Shown: positions 17,814-26,495 of the stretch, piece after piece
Layout: each line of letters begins with the position of its first letter
Position numbering within the stretch: position 1 is the first letter of the stretch
Assembly (NCBI RefSeq): GCF_001712755.1
Contig: NZ_MDKC01000023.1
Coordinates: 248,001 to 312,000 of the forward strand
DNA: 64,000 nucleotides
Direction: 5' to 3'
DNA from: Gottfriedia luciferensis
GTDB taxonomy: Bacteria; Bacillota; Bacilli; Bacillales; Bacillaceae_G
The notes under the pieces: model-generated
What the model was told of the DNA's origin: nothing
Database searches by the model: none
The model's input: only the letters and a program-made list of their open reading frames with translations
Translations under genes and position numbers: made by a program

Positions 17814-18319
17814 GATAGGTGTTTGAGCCAAGGATTAAATCCTTGGTTCTTGTTATTTAGTCCTACTTTTTTTAATAAATACTCATCAATACTTCTCCTA
17901 AAAGTTTCGTAGAATTCATAAAAACAATTAAGTTGTCCATCTTTAAAAATATAGATTACTCTTCTATCTTTCGTTTGATATTCTCTAACTTTAAGACTAT
18001 TTAAAATTTTAGTTCTAACATTTTTCTCACCTTCGTAATCTAAGTAATTTGATGAATGAATACTTATATTAATTTCATTTGAAAGATGCACTTCAATATG
18101 TGGTGAAAGTAAACCATCATCTATTAGATATACATTTTTCACTTCAAATTCAGTAGGAATAAGAATTGTTTGGTTACTATTTAATTTTTTACTTATTTCA
18201 TTTTTATCTATTTTAATCTTTGTATCTAGGGTTGGTAGGAAAAATAGTATATATAAAAATATTATTAAACCCATCCCTACAATTGAAATAAAAGAAAAGA
18301 AAATTACCCTTAGCATCAT
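17810..18319 (-). CDS. hypothetical membrane-anchored protein, 169 residues
   Basis: Not recognised. It has one N-terminal membrane segment (about residues 5-28) and an extracytoplasmic domain of about 140 residues with beta-rich character. The start is at ATG 18319 or the next ATG codon, both behind GAGGTTTG. It is convergent with the Ig-repeat gene and overlaps its stop by 4 bp, and its last codons encode the hairpin that terminates the neighbour. Confidence 0.55.
   Translation of the reverse strand: MMLRVIFFSFISIVGMGLIIFLYILFFLPTLDTKIKIDKNEISKKLNSNQTILIPTEFEVKNVYLIDDGLLSPHIEVHLSNEINISIHSSNYLDYEGEKNVRTKILNSLKVREYQTKDRRVIYIFKDGQLNCFYEFYETFRRSIDEYLLKKVGLNNKNQGFNPWLKHLS
17825..17850 (+). terminator. 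terminator of the Ig-repeat protein gene
   Basis: 9-bp inverted repeat CCAAGGATT/AATCCTTGG followed by a T-rich tail. It lies within the 3' coding end of the convergent gene. Confidence 0.65.
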
Positions 18320-18649
18320 TCACAAACCTCACATCATTTTTAGTAAAAAATAGTTTCATTTTGTGAAAACAGTAACATATTTGAATGAATATTAATTAAA
18401 GTAATTTTGAAGTTAATATGAATGTTTTATTAGGAAGCACTCCCTTTTCCACGTAAAACGCATCAAACGAACAGAAGATGATCGCTGTTTTTTACGGATT
18501 CGCGATTTTGAAACAGTATTGTTCCAACAGTTACAACGTCACAAGAATGATAATCCCCTAATCTTTTGAAAGATGTATTGTATCCAAGATATAACTCGAG
18601 TAAACTGAAATAAGACAGATAGAATTTTCTGAAAACAAAGAGAGACAGC
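18320..18649. other. intergenic region with a coding relic
   Basis: 330 bp holding the relic at 18423-18569. Nothing else recognised; the YcxB-like gene start lies directly downstream. Confidence 0.4.
18423..18569 (+). pseudogene. coding relic of unknown family
   Basis: Open frame without a start that reads HVKRIKRTEDDRCFLRIRDF and ends HKNDNPLIF, stop at 18567. The composition is protein-like and less AT-biased than the flanks. It could be the 3' end of a decayed gene. I considered a tyrosine recombinase but cannot support it. Confidence 0.3.
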
Positions 18650-19171
18650 ATGAACTACACCTACACCTATGACCAACAAGACGTGATGAGATTTAACCTC
18701 GATTTGTACGCGACCAATCGAAAAACAAGCCAGTTCTGGGAGAATCAGATCGCTTCAGCTATAAATTATGTTGCTTTGCTATTTGTGTATGCGTATGTAT
18801 TCGATGCAAATATCAAAGAAAACCTTATTTGGATTGGCCTTTTCACTTTAGTATATTTTGGTTACCTACCCTTCCATCATAAGTATGTACTAAAACAAAG
18901 TGTAAAAAGCTTCGTTAATAACCCACTTAATAAGCAATCGTTCGGGGAAACTACCGTTACGCTCGATGAAAACGGGATCCATGAGATCACACCTGTGGAA
19001 GAAACCAAGATCAAATGGGAGAACGTCAATGAAGTACGTGAAGGAGCCGAACATTTCTATTTCTATTATTTAAGTAACCGTTGCATCAGTTTGCCGAAAC
19101 GAGCAGTAAACGACCAAAACGAGATTTTCGCTTTGATCACGGAAAAAAGCGTGCCGCATCGCAAACTTTGA
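18650..19171 (+). CDS. YcxB-like membrane protein
   Basis: 173-residue protein matching the YcxB family in length and layout: a short N-terminal strand region (YTYDQQDVMRFNLDLY), two membrane segments (about residues 35-75), then a C-terminal PH-like beta domain containing TTVTLDENGIHE, KWENVNEV and YFYYLSNRCISLPKRAV. Function is unknown; family members are widespread in Bacillus. Monocistronic, with its own terminator. Confidence 0.8.
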   Translation: MNYTYTYDQQDVMRFNLDLYATNRKTSQFWENQIASAINYVALLFVYAYVFDANIKENLIWIGLFTLVYFGYLPFHHKYVLKQSVKSFVNNPLNKQSFGETTVTLDENGIHEITPVEETKIKWENVNEVREGAEHFYFYYLSNRCISLPKRAVNDQNEIFALITEKSVPHRKL

Positions 19172-19240
19172 ACCTAATCCATAAACGATTGGAAATTTAT
19201 CTTTCCTAAGCCTATTTAAAATTTTGTTTATTCCTTTAGA

Positions 19241-19274
19241 AAACATACTGCCGAAATAGACAGTATGTTTTTTT
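19241..19274 (+). terminator. terminator of the YcxB-like gene
   Basis: Perfect 10-bp stem AAACATACTG/CAGTATGTTT with a 10-base loop and T tail. Confidence 0.85.
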
Positions 19275-19283
19275 ACGTTATGA

Positions 19284-19314
19284 AAAAAGAGCATCCCCGA
19301 AAGATACTCTTTTT
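19284..19314 (-). terminator. terminator of the WYL regulator gene
   Basis: Stem AAAAAGAGTATC with GATGCTCTTTTT, one G-U pair, T tail on the minus strand. Confidence 0.8.
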
Positions 19315-19323
19315 AGTAAAAAC

Positions 19324-20316
19324 TTATTGTTGCAAATTCATACTATACAACTTACTCATCTCAATAATTTGTTCCTGAACTTTATCAATCACCGATGGTG
19401 GACTTATAACCTGAGCATCTTTACCCCATGTTAAAATCCAAGTAATCAATCCATCACTAATCGCAGCTTTTGTAGTTAAAATGAAATGATCCTCATCCAC
19501 TTTTTGAATATCAGCCTTTAATCCAAAACGATCTAGTACGACATTTAATAATCCTTTTTTGAACTTGATCTTTACGTAATCTGGTTCACCGGCGAACATA
19601 TTAAAAACAGTACTCAAATATTCATCTACGTTAAAGCGTTCATCTTGAAATTTCTCTTCTGTTCTCTTAACTTTTCTCATTCGATCTACTCGGAAGTGTC
19701 TAAGTTGATCATCTGGTAAACTTCTTGTAATTAAGTAATAGTAGTCGTTTGACCAAATTACTGCGAGGGGCTTTACTGAGTACTCTTTTCCATCATGGCT
19801 TAATTCAAATTTTTTCTTAAAATTGTATCGGCCATATTGAAATGTAAGTAATTTTTTCTCAGCGATGGCTTGATGAATTTGATCGATTGAGAAGTGTATT
19901 CGATTGCTTTCACTCTTAATGGCTGTGTCTGGGATAATACCATTGTGAAGCTTTTTGGCTTCATTTTCACTTGTAAGGTTTTTTAATTTATCGATAATCT
20001 TTTTGGTTTCTTGTTTGTTTAAAAATCTTGAAGCTGTAACAGCATCTACTAATAAACGGAGTTCATGTAATTCAAATAGTCTTTCTTGGTGACTATATGT
20101 AGTTGCCTTACCATCTGAAGCGTTTTCAATTACATCAAAACCTACATGTTCTAATACCGATATATCTTTTAAAAATGTATTTTTACTATACGAAAAGTCC
20201 TCTTCTCCTGCTGCTAATCTCTTTTTGATTTCATCAAAGGTAAACTCATTATCAATATCTGTTTTTCTTTCTAGAAGCTTCATTAAATTATAAAAGCGTA
20301 CACGGTTTTTATCCAT
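19324..20316 (-). CDS. WYL-domain transcriptional regulator
   Basis: 330-residue DNA-binding protein of the YafY/WYL type. The N-terminus carries a winged helix (about residues 5-70), the centre a WYL domain (about 145-215: LTFQYGRYNF, KPLAVIWSNDYYYLITRS, HFRVDRM), and the C-terminus a WCX domain. WYL regulators often sense nucleic acid or nucleotide ligands and frequently sit in or near defence loci; the large island begins 8 kb away, so any link is only a possibility. AACGGAGG precedes the start. Confidence 0.87.
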   Translation of the reverse strand: MDKNRVRFYNLMKLLERKTDIDNEFTFDEIKKRLAAGEEDFSYSKNTFLKDISVLEHVGFDVIENASDGKATTYSHQERLFELHELRLLVDAVTASRFLNKQETKKIIDKLKNLTSENEAKKLHNGIIPDTAIKSESNRIHFSIDQIHQAIAEKKLLTFQYGRYNFKKKFELSHDGKEYSVKPLAVIWSNDYYYLITRSLPDDQLRHFRVDRMRKVKRTEEKFQDERFNVDEYLSTVFNMFAGEPDYVKIKFKKGLLNVVLDRFGLKADIQKVDEDHFILTTKAAISDGLITWILTWGKDAQVISPPSVIDKVQEQIIEMSKLYSMNLQQ

Positions 20317-20441
20317 GGAATCCTCCGTTTATTTAGTAAAATTCATAAGATGTATTTTATATGTAACTTAATCTGATTTTAATTTTAACATATTTAATTG
20401 GTAAAAATGATGGTTAAAAAATACTAGTCTATTTTTACTAG

Positions 20442-20494
20442 AAAAATACCCTATTAAGTAGCTTTTTTACGAGCTTACTCAATAGGGTATTTTT
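20442..20494. terminator. long bidirectional terminator hairpin
   Basis: Perfect 14-bp arms AAAAATACCCTATT/AATAGGGTATTTTT. On the minus strand it follows the candidate immunity gene that ends at 20536. Confidence 0.85.
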
Positions 20495-20535
20495 TAGGTT
20501 GGAAATGCCTTTTTTATTATTTTAAAATTATTCAA

Positions 20536-20985
20536 TCAACGTACGTCCTTATATATTGTAACAAATTCCCTATCGGCTATTATTAAGTCTCTCGGAGTTT
20601 TTAAATCAGTTAGTGTAATTTGGCGTTTTTCTCTAATTGGGTAGTCTTCTTCAGAATTCCAAGAAGCGAAAAACTCGATTACACCACTCTCATTTACAGC
20701 TTCTCTAATGTATTCGTATAAAATTTTTAAACATTTTTCACCTTCTGGAGTGATTCGTTTCTCTCCTTTAAGTGGTACTTGTGTAGAGACCATACTTACT
20801 TGATACTTGTATTTAAAATGTTTAGAGAAACTAAAAAATTTCTTTTCTTCTGGGTCATAATTTCTCTCCATATAGACATGTGTAAAATCTAGTTCATTTT
20901 CATAAACATTAGGAGAAATGGCATTTTCACCAAAGGAACCCTCTTTCAATATTATTGGTGAAGAAATGAAATGATACTGTGTCAT
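20536..20985 (-). CDS. candidate immunity protein for the adjacent toxin
   Basis: 149-residue soluble, acidic protein with no signal peptide and no family that I recognise. The start is set at ATG 20985 by GAGGGGA; an in-frame upstream start would overlap the preceding gene. It is the last of three co-oriented genes (S8 peptidase, putative secreted toxin, this) with 16 bp between toxin stop and start, and a strong terminator follows. Location directly after a toxin-like gene, cytoplasmic character and lack of known domain suggest an immunity role (inference). Confidence 0.5.
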   Translation of the reverse strand: MTQYHFISSPIILKEGSFGENAISPNVYENELDFTHVYMERNYDPEEKKFFSFSKHFKYKYQVSMVSTQVPLKGEKRITPEGEKCLKILYEYIREAVNESGVIEFFASWNSEEDYPIREKRQITLTDLKTPRDLIIADREFVTIYKDVR

Positions 20986-21001
20986 AAATATCCCCTCTTT
21001 T

Positions 21002-21853
21002 CTAATTAACCGGCCCGCCATAGAAAGCGTGCGATTTTGGAGTACGCATTGCCGGATGATAGTGATAATAATAACCTTTTTTAGGTTTCCCGTTTAATTT
21101 ATCAACCTCATGTAATGGCTGCCCTGTTGGATTAGCTGAAGCAGCAACACCCTTAGCCTGGTTTTTAGATATAGACCACGTATCTTTATTAGACTTTAAC
21201 CTCGTTACAGCCTCTGATTTTGATAACCCCTTACCAATATATACGCCTCCCGATTTCACGGTAGCTGAAAAGTGACTGTATTTTTTATCTTTTTTAGCTT
21301 GAGTTGCTATTACATAAGCTGCCCCACCGACAATAATCATGGCTCCAGTATGGAATAATGCAGTTAGTATAGCTGGTGTCATAACAATCCCTATAGGTAT
21401 TAAGAATATTAACGATGCCGTACCTAATTCTGTATCATATGAAAACTTTTGTTTGGTATCTACATCTGTAAATATCCCTTTAAAAGAATTTTCATTTAAT
21501 TGCATATGCGCAAGATCAATTTTATATTTTTTAGATTCTTTTTTTCCTAATTCAGTAACTTCTTCAGAGTTAACAGTAATATAACTTTTCCCAGGTACAA
21601 TTTCAACCTCAACTTTGTTTACATCCCCTGTAGCATCTTTCAAAGATGTGCTTAGAGAAAGGTTTGAAGAGGTAATATCTAAATCTTCTACAATTATATT
21701 TTCATCTTTTAATGTTTGTTGTAAATTTTCTTGAATAGTATTTATAGTTGCTTCTTCAACTTCAGCTGCCTTTACAGACAAATTCGGAAATATTCCTATA
21801 ATTACTGTAAATACTAGCGAAACAATAAATAGATTTATCATTTTTCTTATCAT
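21002..21853 (-). CDS. putative secreted polymorphic toxin (SAR2788-like N-terminus)
   Basis: 283 residues. A signal peptide (about 1-30, ending SVKA-AE) precedes an N-terminal domain (about 31-150) that resembles SAR2788-family putative toxins, then one hydrophobic segment (about 148-185). The C-terminal region (about 190-283) has the SxAxSxxSGGVYIGKGLS block and closes with KGYYYHYHPAMR and HAFYGGP. Its closing histidines look like a catalytic or metal-binding tail, but the activity is unknown. AAAGGAG precedes ATG 21853. Position between a subtilisin-like peptidase and a small cytoplasmic protein suits a secreted toxin processed on export (inference). Confidence 0.6.
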   Translation of the reverse strand: MIRKMINLFIVSLVFTVIIGIFPNLSVKAAEVEEATINTIQENLQQTLKDENIIVEDLDITSSNLSLSTSLKDATGDVNKVEVEIVPGKSYITVNSEEVTELGKKESKKYKIDLAHMQLNENSFKGIFTDVDTKQKFSYDTELGTASLIFLIPIGIVMTPAILTALFHTGAMIIVGGAAYVIATQAKKDKKYSHFSATVKSGGVYIGKGLSKSEAVTRLKSNKDTWSISKNQAKGVAASANPTGQPLHEVDKLNGKPKKGYYYHYHPAMRTPKSHAFYGGPVN

Positions 21854-21873
21854 TATATTTCTCCTTTAATAAA

Positions 21874-22827
21874 TTAATTTATTATGGGTATTCCATTGCC
21901 TACTATTTTTTTAGAACCACTAATTACCTTTGAATTTATTTTTAAACAATTATAAATTTTCATTTGTCTTACATTATTTTTAGTGAAATTTTCATAAGAT
22001 AAATATTCAGCAACTACTCCAGTAATAAATGCTGTAGAAAACGATGCACCAGTATAATATGAATATAATTTTTGGTTATTAGTAGAAAGTATATTTTCTC
22101 CTGGGGCAACAAAATCAATTTTACCTATAACTGACTGCTTTAATGGTTTTAATCTCTGATTAATCATCCCTACTGAAATAACTTCTTTATATTTAGCTGG
22201 ATATGATGCATTTTTACCGTAATTATTACCACTGGCAGCAACAAGAATAATCCCTCGTTCTATAGACCTTTTTACTAATTCTTTTAATTCTGGAAACTCT
22301 TTACTAAAACCTAAACTTATATTAATAATGTCAACATCATTTAAAATCGCCCATTCAAATCCTTTTATAAAGTCTTGTTTATAAATCTTTCCGTTATCTC
22401 TCATAACTTTAGCTGAATAAATCTCAATATTTTTTCTCACCCCAACAATACCTATATCATTATCATTTGCTGTTAATATCCCAGCTATAGCTGTTCCGTG
22501 ACCTAGTTTATCTGTATTAGGTAGATTAGTAGCATTAAATTCTTTAATAATTTTTCCCTTAAGATCTGGATGTTCTTTATCAACTCCACTATCTAAAATT
22601 GCAACTTTAATAACTTTTTCATTTTTACTAGTTTGACCAATTAATCTGACTCCCCAAGGAGTGACTTGTTTATTCTTTAACTCTTCATTAGTAATAGATA
22701 GATCATCCTGATATTGTCTGTAAAATACTATATTTTTTGATATGTACAGGATGATACCTATAAAAACAATACTCCCCAATATCACTAATACCTTTTTCTT
22801 AAACAATTTTAAATCACCAGAATTCAC
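21874..22827 (-). CDS. membrane-anchored S8 (subtilisin-like) serine peptidase
   Basis: 317-residue peptidase with one N-terminal membrane segment (about residues 12-30). The catalytic triad is complete: Asp in VAILDSGVDKEHPD, His in LGHGTAIAG, Ser in TGASFSTAFITG; the oxyanion Asn is in AASGNN. The serine block reads GASFS rather than the usual GTSMA. There is no large propeptide. The GTG at 22827 lacks a ribosome binding site; TTG 22806 behind GGTGA is a plausible alternative. It is the first gene of the toxin operon (20 bp before the toxin gene) and may mature or release that toxin (inference). Confidence 0.85.
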   Translation of the reverse strand: MNSGDLKLFKKKVLVILGSIVFIGIILYISKNIVFYRQYQDDLSITNEELKNKQVTPWGVRLIGQTSKNEKVIKVAILDSGVDKEHPDLKGKIIKEFNATNLPNTDKLGHGTAIAGILTANDNDIGIVGVRKNIEIYSAKVMRDNGKIYKQDFIKGFEWAILNDVDIINISLGFSKEFPELKELVKRSIERGIILVAASGNNYGKNASYPAKYKEVISVGMINQRLKPLKQSVIGKIDFVAPGENILSTNNQKLYSYYTGASFSTAFITGVVAEYLSYENFTKNNVRQMKIYNCLKINSKVISGSKKIVGNGIPIIN

Positions 22828-23423
22828 TTTAATTTTTACTAGATTATTTTTTTGTTTTTCTTTACAACTATCAATGCGTCTCCTAAAACTAGCAATTACA
22901 AATAGACTTAGCTTTTGCTATTTTTTTAGCTTTCCTCAAACTTTTTAGTAAAAATTTGAGTTGATAGAATCTGTTCATTCTCTAGTATTAAACAGCTTCT
23001 AGTTACTTTTATAACTTCATAAACAAATATCAAATATCTTTCATTGTGCATTCTCCTTCCTTTAATGAGTAAAAATTTACTAATATGTGAAAATCTTAAC
23101 ATACTAATTTGTAGAAAATTATGGAATTTATGATAAAATAATGAATTTTTTTAGTGAATTTTTACTATTATAATTAATCTTTAAAATCTTATTGTCTCAC
23201 TACTTTGACGAATTTCTTCCCTTTATATTGCTAGGTAATCCCGTTTATCTACATCGAACAATACTGTTTGTTTCTTTCATGTGTCTAGTACAAAAGTCCT
23301 CGTCCAAAAAGACTAAAAACGAAATAAACGTGATATGTAAATGTAAACAAGCATACACATAAAATATTGATTCCCAAAATTCTCCATTTTACATAGTCAA
23401 TAAAATTGTACAGGAGGTCAGGA
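22828..23423. other. divergent intergenic region with a short ORF
   Basis: About 600 bp between the S8 peptidase (minus) and glnQ (plus). It contains the 41-codon ORF at 22926-23051 on the minus strand. The glnQ promoter must lie between 23200 and 23420; a TTGATT at 23367-23372 is a weak -35 candidate without a good -10. Confidence 0.4.
22926..23051 (-). pseudogene. short ORF or decayed leader gene, 41 codons
   Basis: The frame starts at ATG 23051 just after GGAAGGAG and reads MHNERYLIFVYEVIKVTRSC before ending FTKKFEES. Composition is protein-like and other frames continue with fragments (KKIAKAKSICNC, LGDALIVVKKNKK) toward the peptidase start, as if a longer gene had been broken by frameshifts. 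Spacing from the ribosome binding site is too short for this ATG. Family unknown. Confidence 0.3.
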
Positions 23424-24152
23424 ATGATTGAATTTAAACATGTAAATAAGTTTTATGGCGATTTTCAAGTCTTGAAAGATATTAATCTCACAATCAATAA
23501 AGGTGAAGTTGTTGTTGTGATTGGCCCGTCCGGTTCTGGTAAGAGTACTTTGTTGCGTTGTATCAATCATCTAGAGTCAATTAATGACGGGACACTTACT
23601 GTTAGTGGTATTTCTGTTGGGGATAAAAAAACAGATCTCAATAAGTTAAGACGCAATATTGGGATGGTTTTTCAGCATTTTTATTTGTATCCGCACAAAA
23701 CTGTGCTTGAAAATATCACTCTCGCTCCTATGAAAGCACTGGGCCAATCTAGAGAAGAGGCTAATGAAACAGCAAAACATTTTCTTGAAAAGGTAGGAAT
23801 TTTAGAGAAGGCGAAATCTTATCCTTCCCAGCTTTCTGGTGGTCAGCAACAACGTGTGGCAATAGCTCGCGGGCTTGCGATGAAACCGGATATTATGCTT
23901 TTCGATGAACCTACTTCAGCACTTGATCCTGAAATGATTGGTGAGGTGCTCGATGTAATGAAGACCCTTGCTAAGGAGGGCATGACGATGGTTGTCGTTA
24001 CACATGAAATGGGATTTGCCAGAGAGGTTGCCGACCGAATCGTCTTTATGGACGAGGGTCGCATATTAGAGGAAGCAACTCCGGCTGAGTTTTATGAGAA
24101 CCCGCGTGAAGAACGGGCTCGCTTATTTCTCAGTCGTATATTAAATCATTAA
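23424..24152 (+). CDS. glnQ: amino acid (glutamine-type) ABC transporter ATPase
   Basis: Cytoplasmic ATPase of a polar amino acid importer, 242 residues. Walker [12 protein letters not shown], signature [14 protein letters not shown], Walker [14 protein letters not shown] and H-loop VTHEMGFA are intact. I start it at ATG 23424 after GGAGGTCAGGA; an in-frame upstream start has no ribosome binding site. First gene of a four-gene operon whose order (ATPase, binding protein, two permeases) equals glnQ-glnH-glnM-glnP of Bacillus subtilis, hence the symbols. Glutamine or glutamate is the likely substrate but not proven. Confidence 0.9.
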   Translation: MIEFKHVNKFYGDFQVLKDINLTINKGEVVVVIGPSGSGKSTLLRCINHLESINDGTLTVSGISVGDKKTDLNKLRRNIGMVFQHFYLYPHKTVLENITLAPMKALGQSREEANETAKHFLEKVGILEKAKSYPSQLSGGQQQRVAIARGLAMKPDIMLFDEPTSALDPEMIGEVLDVMKTLAKEGMTMVVVTHEMGFAREVADRIVFMDEGRILEEATPAEFYENPREERARLFLSRILNH

Positions 24153-24166
24153 TAGGAGGTAATGGA

Positions 24167-24964
24167 ATGTTTTTAAAAAAATTTATGAAAATGGCTTTGG
24201 TTTCAACTACGGCCGCCTTAGTTCTTGCAGGTTGTGGTGGTAAGGATGACTCAAAAAGCAAAGATGCTCTTGCACGCATTAAGGATGATAAGAAAATCGT
24301 ATTTGGTGTAAAATATGACACTCGTTTATTTGGATTGAAAAACCCTTCAACAGGTAAAGTAGAAGGATTTGATATTGACCTTTCTAAGGCACTTGCAAAA
24401 GAAATGTTTGGCAATGATGTTAAACCTGAGTACATAGAGGTTACGTCAAAAACTAGGGTTGGCCTCTTAAATAACGGCAAAGTTGATGCGGTAGTCGCTA
24501 CAATGACCATTAATGAAGAACGTAAAAAAGAAGTTGATTTTACTGATGTTTACTTTAATGCGGGACAATCTTTACTTGTGAAAAAAGGTAGCAAAGTTCA
24601 TGGACTTGCTGATCTGAAAAAAGGGACAAAAGTACTTGCAGTTAAAGGGTCAACTTCTGCAGTAAATATTCGCCAGAAAGCTCCTGATACAACAGTACTT
24701 GAATTTGAAAACTATGCTGAAGCATTTACAGCCTTAAAAGCTGGTAAAGGTGATGCCTTAACGACTGATGATTCAATCCTTTACGGGATGAAAGAAGAAG
24801 ATCCTTCATTTGAATTAGTAGGTGGAACTTTTACGCAAGAGCCTTATGGAATTGCAGTTAAAAAAGGCAATAAAGATCTTGTCGACGCGTTAAATAAAGC
24901 ATTAAAAAGCCTAAAAGATTCAGGTAAATATGATGAAATTAAGAATAAATGGATTAAAAAATAA
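24167..24964 (+). CDS. glnH: amino acid-binding lipoprotein
   Basis: 265-residue solute-binding protein of the SBP_bac_3 family, tethered by Cys23 of the lipobox LAGC. The ligand-binding halves contain FGVKYDTRLFG, GFDIDLSKALAKEMFG, TSKTRVGLLNNGKVDAVVAT and later EPYGIAVKKG, all typical for glutamine/glutamate-type binding proteins. It begins 14 bp after glnQ behind AGGAGG. A hairpin follows its stop, before the permease genes, which may raise its expression above that of the permeases. Confidence 0.9.
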   Translation: MFLKKFMKMALVSTTAALVLAGCGGKDDSKSKDALARIKDDKKIVFGVKYDTRLFGLKNPSTGKVEGFDIDLSKALAKEMFGNDVKPEYIEVTSKTRVGLLNNGKVDAVVATMTINEERKKEVDFTDVYFNAGQSLLVKKGSKVHGLADLKKGTKVLAVKGSTSAVNIRQKAPDTTVLEFENYAEAFTALKAGKGDALTTDDSILYGMKEEDPSFELVGGTFTQEPYGIAVKKGNKDLVDALNKALKSLKDSGKYDEIKNKWIKK

Positions 24965-24987
24965 TTATTGATGTTGGGAACTGCAGA

Positions 24988-25005
24988 GTCCGTAATTTTA
25001 CGGAC
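24988..25005 (+). terminator. intercistronic hairpin between glnH and glnM
   Basis: Perfect 8-bp stem GTCCGTAA/TTACGGAC with a two-base gap, 23 bp past the glnH stop. The tail (CTGCTTTTCCTG) is only moderately T-rich, so partial termination or mRNA stabilisation is more likely than full termination. Confidence 0.5.
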
Positions 25006-25036
25006 CTGCTTTTCCTGATAATTAGGAGGAAATCCT

Positions 25037-25675
25037 TTGATTGATTTCTCGATACTAACAGAACATATGGAGTATTTTTTAGAAGGATTAAGAGTAACCA
25101 TTTTAACTAGTTTAATTGCGTTACTATGTAGCTTTATTTTAGGAACTATTATTGCTGTCATGCGAATTGCTCCAATTAAACCACTTAACTGGTTAGGTTC
25201 GATTTATGTGGAATTTATCCGTAATATCCCAGTACTAGTGGTCGTATTTTTTACTTACTTAGCTGGAAGTTTTAGTGGAATGGTTGCAGGAACAATCGGA
25301 TTGACCATCTATACAGCAGCCTTCATTTCCGAAGCAATCCGTGCCGGTATCCTCTCTGTTCCAAAAGGACAAATGGAAGCTGCTCGCTCAACTGGATTGA
25401 CTTACGGACAGGCAATGAGATTGATTATTCTCCCCCAAGCGATAAAAATCGTCATCCCTCCTCTTGGCAACCAATTTCTAAATTTAGTAAAAAATTCATC
25501 ATTATTAGCAGTCGTAGCTGGTGGAGATTTAATGTATCAAGGCGATCTAATATCTGCAATGACATATGTAACTTTTGATACTTATATTTTTGTAGCTTTA
25601 TTTTACTTAGTCTTAACGATTCCTTTAAGTATTGGTGTAGGCTATTTAGAAAAACGCTTGGCTAGAAGTAATTAA
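25037..25675 (+). CDS. glnM: amino acid ABC transporter permease
   Basis: Membrane subunit of the importer, 212 residues, about five membrane segments. The ABC-coupling EAA loop is present (residues about 108-130, IRAGILSVPKGQMEAARSTG...QAMRLIILPQA). It starts at TTG 25037, eight bases after AGGAGGA; no ATG is available nearby in frame with such spacing. Forms a heterodimer with the next gene product (known for this family). Confidence 0.88.
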   Translation: MIDFSILTEHMEYFLEGLRVTILTSLIALLCSFILGTIIAVMRIAPIKPLNWLGSIYVEFIRNIPVLVVVFFTYLAGSFSGMVAGTIGLTIYTAAFISEAIRAGILSVPKGQMEAARSTGLTYGQAMRLIILPQAIKIVIPPLGNQFLNLVKNSSLLAVVAGGDLMYQGDLISAMTYVTFDTYIFVALFYLVLTIPLSIGVGYLEKRLARSN

Positions 25676-25687
25676 GGAGGTGGATGA

Positions 25688-26350
25688 ATGGATTTTCTGC
25701 AGCCGTTCGCTGATGTTTACACACTTGATCATATAAAATTTTTACTAGAAGGATTTTGGGTCACCCTTAAGGTCGCTGCCATTTCAATTGTACTTAGTTT
25801 TATTATTGGTGGACTTATTGGTACGCTTAGATATACGAAGATTCCTGTTGTTACTCAATTACTAACCGCGATTGTTGAGATCATTCGGAACCTGCCTTTG
25901 CTACTGATTATATTTTTTACGTATTTTGCCCTACCAGAAATCGGGATTGAAATGAAAATAATCACAGCCACAATCGCTGCATTGACGGTTTTTGAATCAG
26001 CTATGATTTCGGAGATTATTCGAAGTGGTTTGAACTCGATTGAAAAAGGACAGATCGAAGCAGCACGTGCATCTGGACTGAATTATATCCAGACATTGCG
26101 TCACATCGTTCTGCCCCAAGCATTGAGACGAATGGTTCCGCCGCTTGTTAGTCAGTTTATTTCTTTACTTAAAGATACGTGTTTAGCTGTTGTTATTGCG
26201 TTACCAGATTTATTGCATAATGGACAGATTATTTATGCGCAGAAGGAATCTTATGTGATTCCTGTTATGGTGATGGTTTCGTTGATGTATTTTATTGTTA
26301 ATTATGTTTTATCGTTGGTTGCGCGTAGATTGGAGATTAAGCAGTCTTGA
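25688..26350 (+). CDS. glnP: amino acid ABC transporter permease
   Basis: Second permease of 220 residues with the same fold and EAA loop (IRSGLNSIEKGQIEAARASG, then LPQALRRMVPPL). It begins 12 bp after glnM with AAGGAGG upstream and ends the operon; a terminator-like hairpin follows immediately. Confidence 0.88.
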   Translation: MDFLQPFADVYTLDHIKFLLEGFWVTLKVAAISIVLSFIIGGLIGTLRYTKIPVVTQLLTAIVEIIRNLPLLLIIFFTYFALPEIGIEMKIITATIAALTVFESAMISEIIRSGLNSIEKGQIEAARASGLNYIQTLRHIVLPQALRRMVPPLVSQFISLLKDTCLAVVIALPDLLHNGQIIYAQKESYVIPVMVMVSLMYFIVNYVLSLVARRLEIKQS

Positions 26351-26352
26351 GG

Positions 26353-26389
26353 AATCTGGTTCATTTATTGGGCCGGATTTTTTATTTTA
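26353..26389 (+). terminator. terminator of the gln operon
   Basis: Stem AATCTGG/CCGGATT with a weaker inner part, followed by TTTTTATTTT. Confidence 0.75.
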
Positions 26390-26445
26390 CATATAGTCAC
26401 ATCTTCTTAAGTAGCACCTGGGTGTTCGTATTTTCATAAACACAA

Positions 26446-26480
26446 AAAAAGATAGTTTCCTTACTAGGAACTATCTTTTT
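26446..26480 (-). terminator. terminator of the Excalibur protein gene
   Basis: AAAAAGATAGTTTCC/GGAACTATCTTTTT stem, six-base loop, T tail on the minus strand. Confidence 0.85.
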
Positions 26481-26495
26481 AAATTCTTGTTAAAC

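Noticed and set aside
18423..18569. Tyrosine recombinase fragment that could mark an integration site
   Set aside because: KRIKRTEDDRCFLRIRDF has a vague resemblance only; none of the catalytic R-H-R-Y blocks is present.
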